A stretch of 64,000 nucleotides of DNA from an uncultured Metabacillus sp. (GCF_947503125.1 NZ_CANNCR010000009.1:79767-143766), one strand, 5' to 3'. Numbered from the stretch's first letter, positions 1-7,950 are shown. Numbers and translations: made by a program. Notes: generated by a model from the letters alone, not told the origin.

Positions 1-63
1 GAAGCAATGGAACGCTGGGAGGAATTATCCCTGCTTGTTGAAGAGATTGAACAGGAAAATTAA
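1..63 (+). CDS. C-terminal end of a gene that starts outside the window, probably an ABC-F ATPase
   Basis: The window opens inside a reading frame whose last 20 codons are readable and end with TAA at 61-63. The residues (EAMERWEELSLLVEEIEQEN) are an acidic amphipathic helix of the kind that closes ABC-F family ribosome-associated ATPases of Bacillus (YfmR/Uup type), where a tyrosine- or tryptophan-containing 'ME.WEELS' segment is common. The identification rests on this short tail only. A strong hairpin follows immediately, so the gene ends its transcription unit here. Confidence 0.4.
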   Translation, partial: EAMERWEELSLLVEEIEQEN

Positions 64-97
64 GCAGGAAGGCCATTTTTAAGGCCTTCCTGCTTTG
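64..97 (+). terminator. Rho-independent terminator after the first gene
   Basis: Perfect 11-bp stem: GCAGGAAGGCC at 64-74 and its complement at 83-93 with an 8-base loop, followed by a short T tract. It begins one base after the upstream stop codon. Confidence 0.75.
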
Positions 98-125
98 CTA
101 TACTTATAAAAAGGAGCGTGATCAT

Positions 126-500
126 ATGGATGTTTTCTCTATCATTGCTGAAGATAAAATCCGCAAAGCAATTGAAGAGGGAGAGTTTGATCATTTGCCA
201 GGTCAGGGAAAACCTCTGAAGCTGGAAGATTTATCACATATCCCGGAAGATCTTCGCGTTGCCTATAAGGTATTGAAAAATTCAAATATGTTACAGGATG
301 TTGAGCGCTTGAAGGAAGAATTAATGACAATTGACGATTTGCTTGCTGCCTGTGATAGCAGTGATGAAAAGGAGACACTTTTTAAGAAAAAGCATGAAAA
401 GCAACTGAGGTTAGAAGCAACCTTAAACAAAAGGAAAGCCCTTGATTCACCAGCGTCAGCATTTTATAAAGAGAGGCTATTAGATCGTTTTAAAAAGTAA
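126..500 (+). CDS. DUF1992 (DnaJ-homologue-subfamily-C-28-like) protein
   Basis: A 124-residue soluble protein. The N-terminal 70 residues carry the conserved DUF1992 signature: an 'IAEDKIRKAIEEGEFD' helix, the 'LPGQGKPL' turn and a following 'PEDLRVAYKVLKN' helix. The rest is a charged helical tail. Full-length for the bacterial family (about 120-130 aa). The function of this family is not known; in eukaryotes the domain occurs in DNAJC28. AAGGAG lies 9 bases before the ATG. It stands alone between two terminated units, so it is probably monocistronic. Family assignment is confident, function is not. Confidence 0.85.
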   Translation: MDVFSIIAEDKIRKAIEEGEFDHLPGQGKPLKLEDLSHIPEDLRVAYKVLKNSNMLQDVERLKEELMTIDDLLAACDSSDEKETLFKKKHEKQLRLEATLNKRKALDSPASAFYKERLLDRFKK

Positions 501-600
501 AGGATGACCCGAGGATACTTAGATAAGAAAAATTAAATGGGAAAATGAGTGATATTTTTTGATTCTTTGCACATTCTAACTAAAAAAAGGTGCGATAGGA

Positions 601-1083
601 TTGAAAAACGCAAAATGGTATATAGTTGGTTTGATGGTCTTGCCATGGTTAAGCTCTCCTTTGATCGGTCGGAGATCATTTAGGAAATATTGGGCTTCAT
701 CCTTATTTATGTCTTGTTTTGTAGCAGCAGAAAGCTACCTAGCTAGAAAAAGAAAATGGTGGTGGGTTTTTGAGAAAATCTTTCCGGTTGGAATCGGTGA
801 GCTTCCTCTCATTATCGGACCGTTTTTTATCGGCACGATCTGGATTTTGAAGCTGACTCACAGAAGCTTTACGTTATATCTCCTTGTTAATGCAATGGTG
901 CATTATTTTTTTAGTTATTTTGTTCTCGATTTTTTTAAGAATTTAGGGATCGGTGCATTGGTTCGACTTAAGCGGTATCAATTAATGCTTATTTTCTTAG
1001 GCAAGTCCATTATTTTATATGGTGTACAAAAAGGAATAGATAAAGTTAGCCATTCAATGAAAAAAGCAGGAGATGCATCATAA
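601..1083 (+). CDS. Uncharacterised multi-pass membrane protein
   Basis: 160 residues, starting at TTG with AAGGTG about 10 bases upstream. Four or five hydrophobic segments are visible (about residues 5-22, 31-46, 60-82, 88-108 and 124-142) separated by short basic loops such as RKRKWWW and RLKRYQ, which predicts a compact integral membrane protein with positively charged cytoplasmic loops. I do not recognise the family; similar small membrane proteins of unknown role are frequent in Bacillus. A hairpin overlaps its last codons, so it is probably a single-gene unit. No function is proposed. Confidence 0.7.
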   Translation: MKNAKWYIVGLMVLPWLSSPLIGRRSFRKYWASSLFMSCFVAAESYLARKRKWWWVFEKIFPVGIGELPLIIGPFFIGTIWILKLTHRSFTLYLLVNAMVHYFFSYFVLDFFKNLGIGALVRLKRYQLMLIFLGKSIILYGVQKGIDKVSHSMKKAGDAS

Positions 1084-1103
1084 TATGACCTTCTGCTTTT
1101 TTT
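1063..1103 (+). terminator. Probable terminator overlapping the gene end
   Basis: AAAGCAG at 1063-1069 pairs with CTGCTTT at 1093-1099, followed by a run of T to 1103. The stem is only 7 bp with a long loop, and its left arm lies inside the last codons of the upstream gene. Confidence 0.5.
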
Positions 1104-1348
1104 ATTTTAGTTGCTTTATAAAGGAACATTTTACAGGGGATAAAGGACATTTCACTTAATAATAGATAAGGAAATTGGCATAGAAAAGAGTTTACAATCC
1201 CATCATTACGCCATTTTTCAAGATTCTCTCTGCAAAGGCTAGGGTAAATTAATTGTGATGAAGGAATGCTTTTCTACATACATCTTGTACAAAGGTTAAA
1301 GTGCTGGTATGAGGATTATCTTTAAATAAAACAAGGAGGAGAGGTATA

Positions 1349-2041
1349 ATGAAAAAATCATTTTTTATATGGATGCTTTTGGCTGTGTTTATGACCATTA
1401 CTGCATGTGTGGATGCAGCTGAACAAGTAAATGAACCAATAGATGAAGACAATAAGCAAGTCGAGGAAAATAAAGGTGGGAAGGAAGGTTCAGAAACTGA
1501 GCCAGAAGAAGGCAATCAAGACGATCAACCTGAAGCTGATCCGAAGGAAATCATTATGGAAAAGTCAAAGGACGTATTGCAAGCTTTAAAGGAGAAAAAT
1601 GGGGAAAAGCTTGCAAGCTATGTACATTCAGAAAAAGGTGTATTATTTTCCCCTTATATTTATGTGGAGGGTAAAGCGATTACGTTTGACAGCGAAAAAA
1701 TGAAAGGGTTTTTCCAAGATTCGCAAACCTATACATGGGGGAGCCAGGATGGCAGCGGGGATCCGATAGAGTTAACACCAAGCGATTATTATCAAAAATA
1801 TATTTATAACGATCACTTTGATCAGGCGGATGAAATTGTATTTGATCCAAAGGAACCAAGAGGTAATTTGAAGAGAAACCTGACTGAGGTTTTTCCCGAT
1901 TCACATACTGTTGAATATTATATAGCAGGCACAGAAGAGTATGGGGATATGGATTGGAAGGCATTAAACTTAGTATTTGAACAGGATGAAAAAGGAGAAT
2001 GGAAGCTTGTTGCCATCGCCCATGATCAATGGACGATCTAA
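1349..2041 (+). CDS. Secreted lipoprotein of unknown function
   Basis: 230 residues. The N-terminus is a typical lipoprotein signal: MKK, a hydrophobic stretch (residues 5-16) and the lipobox ITAC with the lipid-accepting Cys20. Residues 24-75 are a very acidic, low-complexity Glu/Asp/Asn linker, followed by a globular domain (about 75-230) that reads like an NTF2-like or DUF-type extracytoplasmic fold, ending in 'LVAIAHDQWTI'. AAGGAGGAG precedes the ATG at good spacing. Lipid anchoring and an exposed acidic spacer are clear from sequence; the role of the C-terminal domain is not known to me. Confidence 0.8.
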   Translation: MKKSFFIWMLLAVFMTITACVDAAEQVNEPIDEDNKQVEENKGGKEGSETEPEEGNQDDQPEADPKEIIMEKSKDVLQALKEKNGEKLASYVHSEKGVLFSPYIYVEGKAITFDSEKMKGFFQDSQTYTWGSQDGSGDPIELTPSDYYQKYIYNDHFDQADEIVFDPKEPRGNLKRNLTEVFPDSHTVEYYIAGTEEYGDMDWKALNLVFEQDEKGEWKLVAIAHDQWTI

Positions 2042-2043
2042 TA

Positions 2044-2172
2044 AGAAAAGCGAAAGGCGCTTAGTATTCGTCGACTAGACCCTAGATGCCGTTAAAAATT
2101 ATCTCTTAACTGCACTTGCACGTCCTGTGCTTCACCGATGGCGCCTGGAGCTAGACACCAAAACTAAGTACA
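2044..2172 (+). repeat. Dispersed intergenic repeat, copy A
   Basis: Non-coding stretch with an internal hairpin-rich layout (AAAGCGAAAGGCGCTT near its start, GGCGCCTGGAGCTAGACACC near its end). It shares with the stretch at 15143-15290, read in reverse complement, the block CTAGACCCTAGA and the terminal block AGCT..ACAC.AAAACTAAG. This is the type of intergenic repeat, rich in GCGCC and GGAGCTAGACA, that recurs in many Bacillaceae genomes. Function unknown. Confidence 0.55.
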
Positions 2173-2265
2173 AATTTTTTTCTTATCACTTAGAGAAGAA
2201 AAAGTTTCACACCCTTTAGGCCTTTTTAATAAGATATAAAAAAGCCTAGAAGGGAGGAGAAGTTG

Positions 2266-3204
2266 ATGCTGCAATGGCTTTTTCTATCGCTTCTGATTAT
2301 AACAATCGTCAGCTTGCTGGCTATTGGCTTGCTTTGCCGCCTGCTTCTTTCACCAAAACGGTTTTCATATGAAACAACCTATAAGCTCGGCATAGAGAAG
2401 GGTGAGTTTGATGATCAACTCTTTCACGCCACACCGAAAGAGGAGTTGTTTATCGATTCTTACCATGGGTATAAGCTGCATGGAATGTTTTTCCCAGTGA
2501 CAAAAGGCAAAAAAGTAATCATCATTGCTCATGGGATTACATGGTCATTGTTTGGGAGCTTTAAATATGTAAAGATGTTTCAGAAAAGAGGCTTCCATGT
2601 CCTATTATGTGACCATAGGTACCATGGGTTGAGCGGCGGGAACTATACATCATACGGTTATTTTGAAAAGGATGACTTACAAGCATGGATTGACTATTTA
2701 GCAGAGCGAATAGGAGATAATGCTTTTATTGGTTTACTGGGAGAATCGCTTGGAGCGGCATCTGCATTAGAAATTAGCAAACGTGATCATCGCGTAAGTT
2801 TTTGTATTGCCGATTGTTCCTTCAGCGATTTTCAATCACTTTTAAGGCTAAAGCTAAAAATGAATACAAAGCTTAAGCTATACCCGCTCATTAATATCGT
2901 TAGCTTTCTTATAAAACTTCGTCATGGCTGGAGCTTCCCAGATATATCCCCAATAAAAGGACTGGAAAAAACGAAAACACCGATTCTTTTCATACATGGT
3001 AAGGAAGATTCGTTTATACCTTTGCAAATGACAATAGATATGTTTAAGCGGAAAATAGGGAACAAGAAATTATACTTAGTGCCTCGTGCTGGTCATGCGG
3101 AAGCCTATAATACAGATCCGAGAGGCTATGAAAACAAAGTGATTGAATTTATTAAGGATATTGAGGAAGTATGCAATCGGGATCATGCTAATCTTACTTT
3201 ATAG
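2266..3204 (+). CDS. Membrane-anchored alpha/beta hydrolase (YqkD-like)
   Basis: 312 residues from the ATG at 2266, chosen over the TTG three bases earlier because AGGAG at 2255-2259 is then six bases away. One N-terminal membrane segment (residues 3-28) anchors a cytoplasm- or surface-facing serine hydrolase. Visible motifs: HG at 89-90 (oxyanion region), nucleophile elbow GESLG with Ser161, acid Asp248 in HGKEDSF, and catalytic His277 in AGHAEA. Length and layout match B. subtilis YqkD and related S33/BAAT-type hydrolases. The substrate is unknown. Terminated by a strong hairpin. Confidence 0.85.
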   Translation: MLQWLFLSLLIITIVSLLAIGLLCRLLLSPKRFSYETTYKLGIEKGEFDDQLFHATPKEELFIDSYHGYKLHGMFFPVTKGKKVIIIAHGITWSLFGSFKYVKMFQKRGFHVLLCDHRYHGLSGGNYTSYGYFEKDDLQAWIDYLAERIGDNAFIGLLGESLGAASALEISKRDHRVSFCIADCSFSDFQSLLRLKLKMNTKLKLYPLINIVSFLIKLRHGWSFPDISPIKGLEKTKTPILFIHGKEDSFIPLQMTIDMFKRKIGNKKLYLVPRAGHAEAYNTDPRGYENKVIEFIKDIEEVCNRDHANLTL

Positions 3205-3216
3205 ATTGCAGAAACA

Positions 3217-3257
3217 GAGGAAAGAGGCTGTTTCGGCAGCCTCTTTCCTCAATCTTT
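3217..3257 (+). terminator. Strong bidirectional terminator
   Basis: Perfect 14-bp stem (GAGGAAAGAGGCTG at 3217-3230, complement at 3237-3250) with a six-base loop and a T-rich flank. It serves the plus-strand hydrolase and also overlaps the stop codon of the minus-strand small gene that follows. Confidence 0.85.
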
Positions 3258-3404
3258 ATTTTCCCGATTTTCATCAGGTAAAGGGTCAATTCGGTAGGCG
3301 TCTTCAGCGTTGACTGCTGTTTTCAAGGTATGAAGAAAAAGTCCAATTGAAATGATGAGCAATCCGACTAAACTAATAGTAGCTAACCACCAATCTAACA
3401 TCAT
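3249..3404 (-). CDS. Small single-pass membrane protein, 51 aa
   Basis: Short minus-strand gene: ATG at 3404, preceded by GGGGGAGG six bases upstream, stop at 3249-3251. The product begins MMLDWWLAT, has one strongly hydrophobic helix (about residues 6-25) and a hydrophilic tail rich in Asp, Glu and Asn (ending DPLPDENRENKD). Strong ribosome binding site, a clean membrane-helix-plus-tail design and a shared terminator support a real gene. Orientation by the positive-inside rule is not obvious. I do not recognise a family. Confidence 0.7.
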   Translation of the reverse strand: MMLDWWLATISLVGLLIISIGLFLHTLKTAVNAEDAYRIDPLPDENRENKD

Positions 3405-3460
3405 AACCTCCCCCTTTTTACATACATATGACGGGTTAAGGGAGGTCAGAATAGTTAATG

Positions 3461-3685
3461 TTAGCTTTTGCGAAGATTCCCAAGTTCTTCCGCAATGGCT
3501 TGCATTTCATTTGGGCTGAAAGAATTTCTTTTCATCACATGCTCGTAAATATCCTTAAGCTCTTCATACATTTCTTCGTCAAAATGTGAAGGCTTGATCG
3601 CACCAAGGTTAAGAACTCGTAGCTTTTCTTTAATTTGCTCAATCATGTATTCAACGTTTTCAACCGATTTTTCTGTAAGATTCAC
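3461..3685 (-). CDS. yfkK: UPF0435 / DUF1128 family protein YfkK
   Basis: 74 residues from a GTG at 3685. This start is preferred to an ATG 21 bases upstream because AAGGAG then sits eight bases away and the length agrees with B. subtilis YfkK. The '[13 protein letters not shown]' helix, '[17 protein letters not shown]' and '[14 protein letters not shown]' are the family hallmarks. All-helical cytosolic protein of unknown function. Its position divergent from the yfkJ-yfkI-yfkH genes is as in B. subtilis, which supports the assignment. Confidence 0.9.
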   Translation of the reverse strand: MNLTEKSVENVEYMIEQIKEKLRVLNLGAIKPSHFDEEMYEELKDIYEHVMKRNSFSPNEMQAIAEELGNLRKS

Positions 3686-4064
3686 ATGTTTCGCTCCTTT
3701 CTTCATCCATTTCTCAACAATTATGTTTATTGTAACATGAATGACGGATAAGCATACAAAAACTTGTTAATTATGAGGAACCCCTGCTTTACGTTTGATT
3801 CGAACTGTTACATACAGCAAACTCCAAAGAAAGATATTGACATCACTGATTAAACGCTTCCGAAACCACCACCTCATGATTGTATTGTGATCTTGAAAAG
3901 TCTGTCCTTTGAATACGCTTAATCAAGGATATTCTATAAATGGACTGGTCATGTCAACTTTTTCAGATTGATTTAAGGAAAACTGTGTTAAAAAAGATTA
4001 TGATAATAAAGAGCATCTCGGTTTTAATAATAAATTTTTGGGTAAAGTTTGATAGGAGGATAAG
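3686..4064. other. Divergent intergenic region yfkK / yfkJ
   Basis: About 380 bases holding the promoters of yfkK (minus) and yfkJ (plus). A 36-codon minus-strand frame (3767-3877, beginning MRWWFRKR with a hydrophobic centre) is open but has no ribosome binding site in place, so it is not called as a gene. Nothing else recognisable. Confidence 0.5.
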
Positions 4065-4535
4065 ATGGTAAAAATTTTATTTGTTTGCTTAGGGAACATC
4101 TGCCGTTCCCCAATGGCAGAAGCAATTATGAGACATTTAATCCAAAAAGAGGGATTGGAAGGAAAAATAACGGTTGATTCAGCAGGAACCGGTAATTGGC
4201 ATATTGGCAAACCGCCCCATGAAGGAACTCGTTCGATCTTAGACAGAAATAATATTTCCTATGAAGGGCAAAAGGCTAGAAAACTTATGGAAGAGGACTT
4301 AACAAGCTTCGATTATATTATTGGCATGGATAGTGAAAATATAGGGAATATTAGGCGGTTAGCAGGTTTTAAACAAGCAGGCAAAATTGCACGTCTTATG
4401 GACTATGTCGAAGACCATCCGATTGCCGATGTTCCAGACCCTTACTACACGGATAATTTTGATGAAGTGTATGAAATGGTGCAAAAAGGCTGTGAAAATT
4501 TGTTAAAAGAAATCAAAAAAATATATAATTTTTAA
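4065..4535 (+). CDS. yfkJ: Low-molecular-weight protein tyrosine phosphatase YfkJ
   Basis: 156 residues. Removes phosphate from phosphotyrosine in cytosolic proteins. The phosphate-binding loop C-X5-R is seen at the extreme N-terminus (Cys8-L-G-N-I-C-Arg14-Ser), and the general acid lies in the 'DVPDPYYT' segment near residue 125, the standard LMW-PTP arrangement. Full family length. ATG preceded by TAGGAGGAT. First gene of a three-gene run (yfkJ-yfkI-yfkH) with gaps of 18 and 11 bases. In B. subtilis YfkJ is one of two LMW phosphatases and is linked to stress resistance. Confidence 0.95.
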   Translation: MVKILFVCLGNICRSPMAEAIMRHLIQKEGLEGKITVDSAGTGNWHIGKPPHEGTRSILDRNNISYEGQKARKLMEEDLTSFDYIIGMDSENIGNIRRLAGFKQAGKIARLMDYVEDHPIADVPDPYYTDNFDEVYEMVQKGCENLLKEIKKIYNF

Positions 4536-4553
4536 AATTGGAGGGACAAACAG

Positions 4554-4886
4554 ATGGCAAACGAGAATAAACTGTTAACAGGGATGCTTGTAGGCGCTGT
4601 AATTGGTGCAGCTGTATCACTTTTGGACAAACGTACTCGCGAGGATGTCATTCAATCTTGCAAAAAGGTCTCTTCTAAAATGAAAGGATATATCGATCAG
4701 CCAACAACGCTTACAACAGATGTAAAGAAGAAAATAGATGAAGCAAAAGATATTGTTCAGGAAGTATCGGATGATCTTTCTTTTGTAAATGAAAAGGTGA
4801 AGGAGCTAAAGGAAACAACTCCGCAAGTGGTCAATATGATACAAGAGACGAGGGATCGATTCATGACAAAACGAGAACAATCGTGA
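4554..4886 (+). CDS. yfkI: YtxH/gas-vesicle-type small membrane-associated protein YfkI
   Basis: 110 residues. The N-terminal helix 'LLTGMLVGAVIGAAVSLL' is the glycine/alanine-rich membrane segment typical of YtxH-domain proteins; the remaining 80 residues are charged amphipathic helices with likely coiled-coil character (for example KVKELKET). GGAGGG precedes the ATG. Lies between the phosphatase and the YihY-type protein exactly as in B. subtilis, and is probably co-transcribed with both. Members of this domain family are often stress-induced; no enzymatic motif is visible. Confidence 0.85.
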   Translation: MANENKLLTGMLVGAVIGAAVSLLDKRTREDVIQSCKKVSSKMKGYIDQPTTLTTDVKKKIDEAKDIVQEVSDDLSFVNEKVKELKETTPQVVNMIQETRDRFMTKREQS

Positions 4887-4897
4887 GGTGATGCAAA

Positions 4898-5719
4898 TTG
4901 CAAAAGGAAAACTCATTTCTAAAAGAATTAATCCTGCGATTCACCAGTGATGAGGTAGCAGGGCTTGCTGCACAGCTATCTTACTTTTTTCTTCTATCCT
5001 TGTTTCCATTCCTTATTTTCCTGATTACATTAATCGGTTACTTACCGATTTCGCAAGATGAAGTGTTAGGAACGATTGAGCATTTTGCGCCAGGGCAGTC
5101 AATGCTGATTATTGAGCAAACATTAGATCAAATCATCAATCAAAGAAATGGCGGCCTTCTGTCTTTCGGGATTCTCGCTACGCTTTGGTCAGCTTCTAAT
5201 GGACTCAATGCTATTGTTAGGGCTTTTAATAAAGCCTATGATGTAGAAGAAACAAGGTCATTTCTTGCAGCGCGCGGTATGGCTATCCTACTTACAGTGG
5301 CAATGGTGTTTGTCATCGTTGTAGCCTTATTATTACCAGTGTTTGGCCGGGAAATTGGATTAATTATCTTTTCGAACTTTGGGTTTTCTGATGAATTTTT
5401 AACAATTTGGAATACCTTGCGATGGTTGGTCAGCGGAATCATTTTGTTTATTGTTTTTTCCGTTCTTTACTATGCAGCACCGAATAAGCATTTACATATT
5501 AAAGACGGCTTGCCAGGATCTTTTGCGGCAACAATTGGCTGGATTGCTGTCTCCTTAGCGTTCTCATATTATGTGGCAAACTTTGCAAACTATAGTGCCA
5601 CTTATGGCAGCATTGGCGGTGTTATTGTGCTGATGATTTGGTTTTATTTATCTGGAATGATCATAATATTAGGCGGTGAGCTGAATGCGCTGTTATATAA
5701 AAGGAAGCATGCAGCTTAA
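4898..5719 (+). CDS. yfkH: YihY/BrkB family integral membrane protein YfkH
   Basis: 273 residues, TTG start with GAGGTGAT five bases upstream. The protein has the family pattern: 'DEVAGLAAQLSYFFLLSLFP' at the N-terminus, then six membrane helices in all (for example about 25-50, 85-105, 130-155, 180-205, 210-235 and 240-262) with the conserved 'LWSASNGLNAI' and 'YGSIGGVIVLMIWFYLSG' segments. Once mis-called ribonuclease BN; the true role is unknown. Last gene of the yfkJIH run, no terminator seen before the next small gene. Confidence 0.9.
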   Translation: MQKENSFLKELILRFTSDEVAGLAAQLSYFFLLSLFPFLIFLITLIGYLPISQDEVLGTIEHFAPGQSMLIIEQTLDQIINQRNGGLLSFGILATLWSASNGLNAIVRAFNKAYDVEETRSFLAARGMAILLTVAMVFVIVVALLLPVFGREIGLIIFSNFGFSDEFLTIWNTLRWLVSGIILFIVFSVLYYAAPNKHLHIKDGLPGSFAATIGWIAVSLAFSYYVANFANYSATYGSIGGVIVLMIWFYLSGMIIILGGELNALLYKRKHAA

Positions 5720-5822
5720 TTGAATTCCAGTTATTTATACTTATACAGTATTCCCCCTTGAGGAATAGTAATGAGTGAAGACATCAAGTCTTTACTTCCA
5801 ATGAAAAGCGGGGGATCATCAG

Positions 5823-5930
5823 ATGACAAAACATACAAAAAAAGGCGGAAGCCATACAAAGCAAAATTCTAAACAAAAATCAAAGAATAAAACAAGCGGT
5901 AGTGCAAACGGTCAAAACGGCTACCATTAA
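5823..5930 (+). CDS. Lys/His/Asn-rich 35-residue protein
   Basis: A 36-codon frame beginning MTKHTKKGGSHTK and ending NGQNGYH. It has no hydrophobic segment; Lys, Asn, Ser, Gln, Gly and His make up most of it. A G-rich Shine-Dalgarno (GCGGGGG) lies about nine bases before the ATG and a strong terminator begins seven bases after the stop, which together argue for a genuine mini-gene. Composition recalls minor small acid-soluble spore proteins, but it matches none I can name. The gap upstream contains a short dyad (GTGAAGAC/GTCTTTAC). Confidence 0.55.
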   Translation: MTKHTKKGGSHTKQNSKQKSKNKTSGSANGQNGYH

Positions 5931-5936
5931 AATAAA

Positions 5937-5980
5937 AACGGGATGGCTCTTGGATTGATCCAATAGCCATCCCGTTTTTT
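5937..5980 (+). terminator. Bidirectional terminator
   Basis: 12-bp stem AACGGGATGGCT (5937-5948) with its complement at 5965-5976, followed by a T run to 5980. It separates convergent small genes; the minus-strand stop codon abuts it. Confidence 0.85.
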
Positions 5981-6128
5981 ACTCTGAAAACTCAATAAAA
6001 CTGTTATATACCGTACTATAAATATGCTCAATATCCTCATCAGTCATATAAAGAAGTGTCTCCTTGTCAATCTCCTTCATTGTTTTGATAAATTCAATCA
6101 TATTCTTACGCTCTTGCCTATTCATCAT
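5979..6128 (-). CDS. BH0509 family protein, 49 aa
   Basis: Short minus-strand gene with ATG at 6128 (a second ATG follows at once), GGGAG about nine bases upstream, and stop at 5979-5981. The product begins MMNRQERKNMIEFIKTM and continues 'IDKETLLYMTDEDIEHIY', which matches the small BH0509 family of Bacillaceae (about 40-50 aa, soluble, helical). Function unknown. Shares its terminator with the convergent small gene at 5823-5930. Confidence 0.75.
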   Translation of the reverse strand: MMNRQERKNMIEFIKTMKEIDKETLLYMTDEDIEHIYSTVYNSFIEFSE

Positions 6129-6330
6129 TTCAACCATCTCCCTTTATTGTTATGATACAGTTTATTATTTGTAATTGTATTATATAACAGATTGTTTGAG
6201 ATGTTAATCATTTTTTTGAATTATTGGAAAGTTTTTTTGTGGAGGGAAATTGAAGTGTGGATAGAGGGAAGGGAGTTGATGGAATCGGGGTATTTGGTAG
6301 GTAGTGATACTGGGGGGATGTAGAGAATTT

Positions 6331-6550
6331 CGGCGGAATTCGGGATATATCGGCGAAATCCGAAATATATCGGAGGAATTCGGGATATATCGGCGAAATC
6401 CGAAATATATCGGCGGAATCTGGGATATATCGGCGAAATCTGAAATATATCGGCGGAATATAAAATATATCAGCGGAATCCGGGATATATCGGCGGAATC
6501 CGGGATATATCAGCGAAATCCGAAATATATCAGCGAAACCCCAATTTACA
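6331..6550. repeat. Tandem array of eleven 20-bp units
   Basis: Ten complete 20-base units run head-to-tail from 6331 to 6530 with consensus CGGCGRAATYCGRRATATAT, and a degenerate eleventh reaches 6550. Two sub-types largely alternate (GGAATTCGGG and GAAATCCGAA), giving a partial 40-base higher-order period; the palindromes GATATATC and GAATTC recur. Long open frames on both strands across the array are a by-product of the stop-free repeat. It sits between convergent minus-strand genes' ends and a promoterless gap. Confidence 0.95.
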
Positions 6551-6577
6551 TAGCAAAAATCAATATCTGCACATACT

Positions 6578-6602
6578 AAAAAAAGAGCTGACAAATGCCA
6601 GC
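6578..6602 (-). terminator. Terminator of the MFS gene
   Basis: On the minus strand GCTGGC (6602-6597) pairs with GTCAGC (6592-6587, one G-U pair) around a four-base loop, followed by TC and seven T (6584-6578). Confidence 0.7.
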
Positions 6603-6613
6603 CCCCAATAATC

Positions 6614-7807
6614 TTATTGAAAAGAAGTTGCTTTTTCCTGCTTATATTCGGATTGCAGACTCTTAGGTCGATAAGCGGTAATGGTGAAAAAGATGACAAA
6701 CAGCATACCGCTGATAATTAGAAAATAGCTGATGTCCTCGGTGTACTCAATAAACATCCCGCCTAAATATGGGCCAACTAAGCTTCCGACACTAAAGGCA
6801 ACCCCGCATAGCAGATTGCCGGCAGGCAGCAAATCTTTAGGCATTAGGTCTGTCATATAACTGATTCCTAATGAAAAGGTTGAGCCTACCGCCATTCCTG
6901 CAATAAAGAGGCAAACGGATAAAGCGCTAACAGACTCCTCTAAGAAGCTTGCTGCTGAAAAGCTGATGGCCCCAACAAATAATATCGTCATTAAAATCGT
7001 TTTTCTGCCAAATTTATCGCTTAGCATACCAAGCGGCAGTTGGAACACAATCGCGCCGATCGCAAAGGAAAATAATAAAACAGATATGCTTGAGACTTCA
7101 AGTCCGATTCGTAAGCCGTATACAGGGAAGCTGCCGTTCAAGGATGATTCCAAAAACCCGTACCCTAGTGGAGGCAGAAATGCGACCCAGCCAAATGTAA
7201 AAGCATGTCGAAACCGTTTTAATGATTCCTTCATCGTGTTTACCTCGATGGTTTGTTCTGGAAAATCATTCTTTAACAGAAAAAGAAAGACCCAGCCAAT
7301 AAAGCAAAGCACAGAAGAGATGATAAACGGCAATGCTTCATGAATGGCGATTAACGGTGTCATTAAGGGCCCCACCGAAAAGCCAATACCAAAGAATAAC
7401 CCATATAGGGAAATGTTTCTGCCCCGTTTACTTTCTGGTGAAAAAGAGGTAATCCATGTCTGTGTCCCAAAATGTAAGGCATGGTCGCCAATTCCGATCA
7501 ATAGCCGTAAAACAAACCAAAACCAAAATGATTCCCAAAGTGGAAATAACCCAAGAGACACAGCAACGATCGCACCACCAAGAATAATGATTGGCTTAAA
7601 GCCGAATTTTCGAAGCGGATATTCCATGAAAGGTGATACTAAAAGTATACCAATATATAATGCCGTTGCATTTAAGCCATTTAAAGCTGATGAAACTCCG
7701 TTATTTTCAAATATAACAGCAATTAACGGAAGAAGCATTCCTTGGCTAAATCCTGATATACCAACAATTGAAACAAGAATCCAAAAACGCAAAGACTGTT
7801 TAGTCAT
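6614..7807 (-). CDS. Major facilitator superfamily transporter (position of yfkF)
   Basis: 397 residues with twelve predicted membrane helices. The MFS signature lies between helices 8 and 9 as 'GMLSDKFGRKTI' (motif A type), and a 'GIGDHALHFG' segment is in the first half. Likely a drug or metabolite proton antiporter of the inner membrane; substrate unknown. It occupies the place of the MFS gene yfkF in the B. subtilis yfk cluster and is probably its counterpart. Transcribed alone on the minus strand, ATG at 7807 after AAGAGG, terminated by the hairpin at 6578-6602. Confidence 0.85.
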   Translation of the reverse strand: MTKQSLRFWILVSIVGISGFSQGMLLPLIAVIFENNGVSSALNGLNATALYIGILLVSPFMEYPLRKFGFKPIIILGGAIVAVSLGLFPLWESFWFWFVLRLLIGIGDHALHFGTQTWITSFSPESKRGRNISLYGLFFGIGFSVGPLMTPLIAIHEALPFIISSVLCFIGWVFLFLLKNDFPEQTIEVNTMKESLKRFRHAFTFGWVAFLPPLGYGFLESSLNGSFPVYGLRIGLEVSSISVLLFSFAIGAIVFQLPLGMLSDKFGRKTILMTILFVGAISFSAASFLEESVSALSVCLFIAGMAVGSTFSLGISYMTDLMPKDLLPAGNLLCGVAFSVGSLVGPYLGGMFIEYTEDISYFLIISGMLFVIFFTITAYRPKSLQSEYKQEKATSFQ

Positions 7808-7950
7808 ATATTATACCTCTTATTTTTAATGTAGGTTACCTATGAATATTATTATGAAATAAGGAATAATTCAAGAATCGAAAAACCTCACTATCTTTTT
7901 TAAAAGTTGTTTTTCCTATACAATTTAAGTAAAAAATGGAGGAATCAAAG

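Noticed and set aside
3767..3877. 36-codon minus-strand frame starting MRWWFRKR
   Set aside because: No Shine-Dalgarno at the right distance; amino-acid pattern alone is not enough.
6331..6550. Possible CRISPR array
   Set aside because: Units abut directly with no unique spacers and vary internally; it is a tandem repeat.
6208..6699. 163-codon minus-strand and 91-codon plus-strand (6304-6579) open frames with periodic RYIPDSADIF / YRRNPKYI residues
   Set aside because: Both are translations of the stop-free 20-bp tandem array; no ribosome binding site, and the minus one runs into the MFS gene.
7344..7829. 161- and 125-codon plus-strand frames opposite the MFS gene
   Set aside because: Shadows of the transporter on the other strand; composition is unnatural and no start signal is present.
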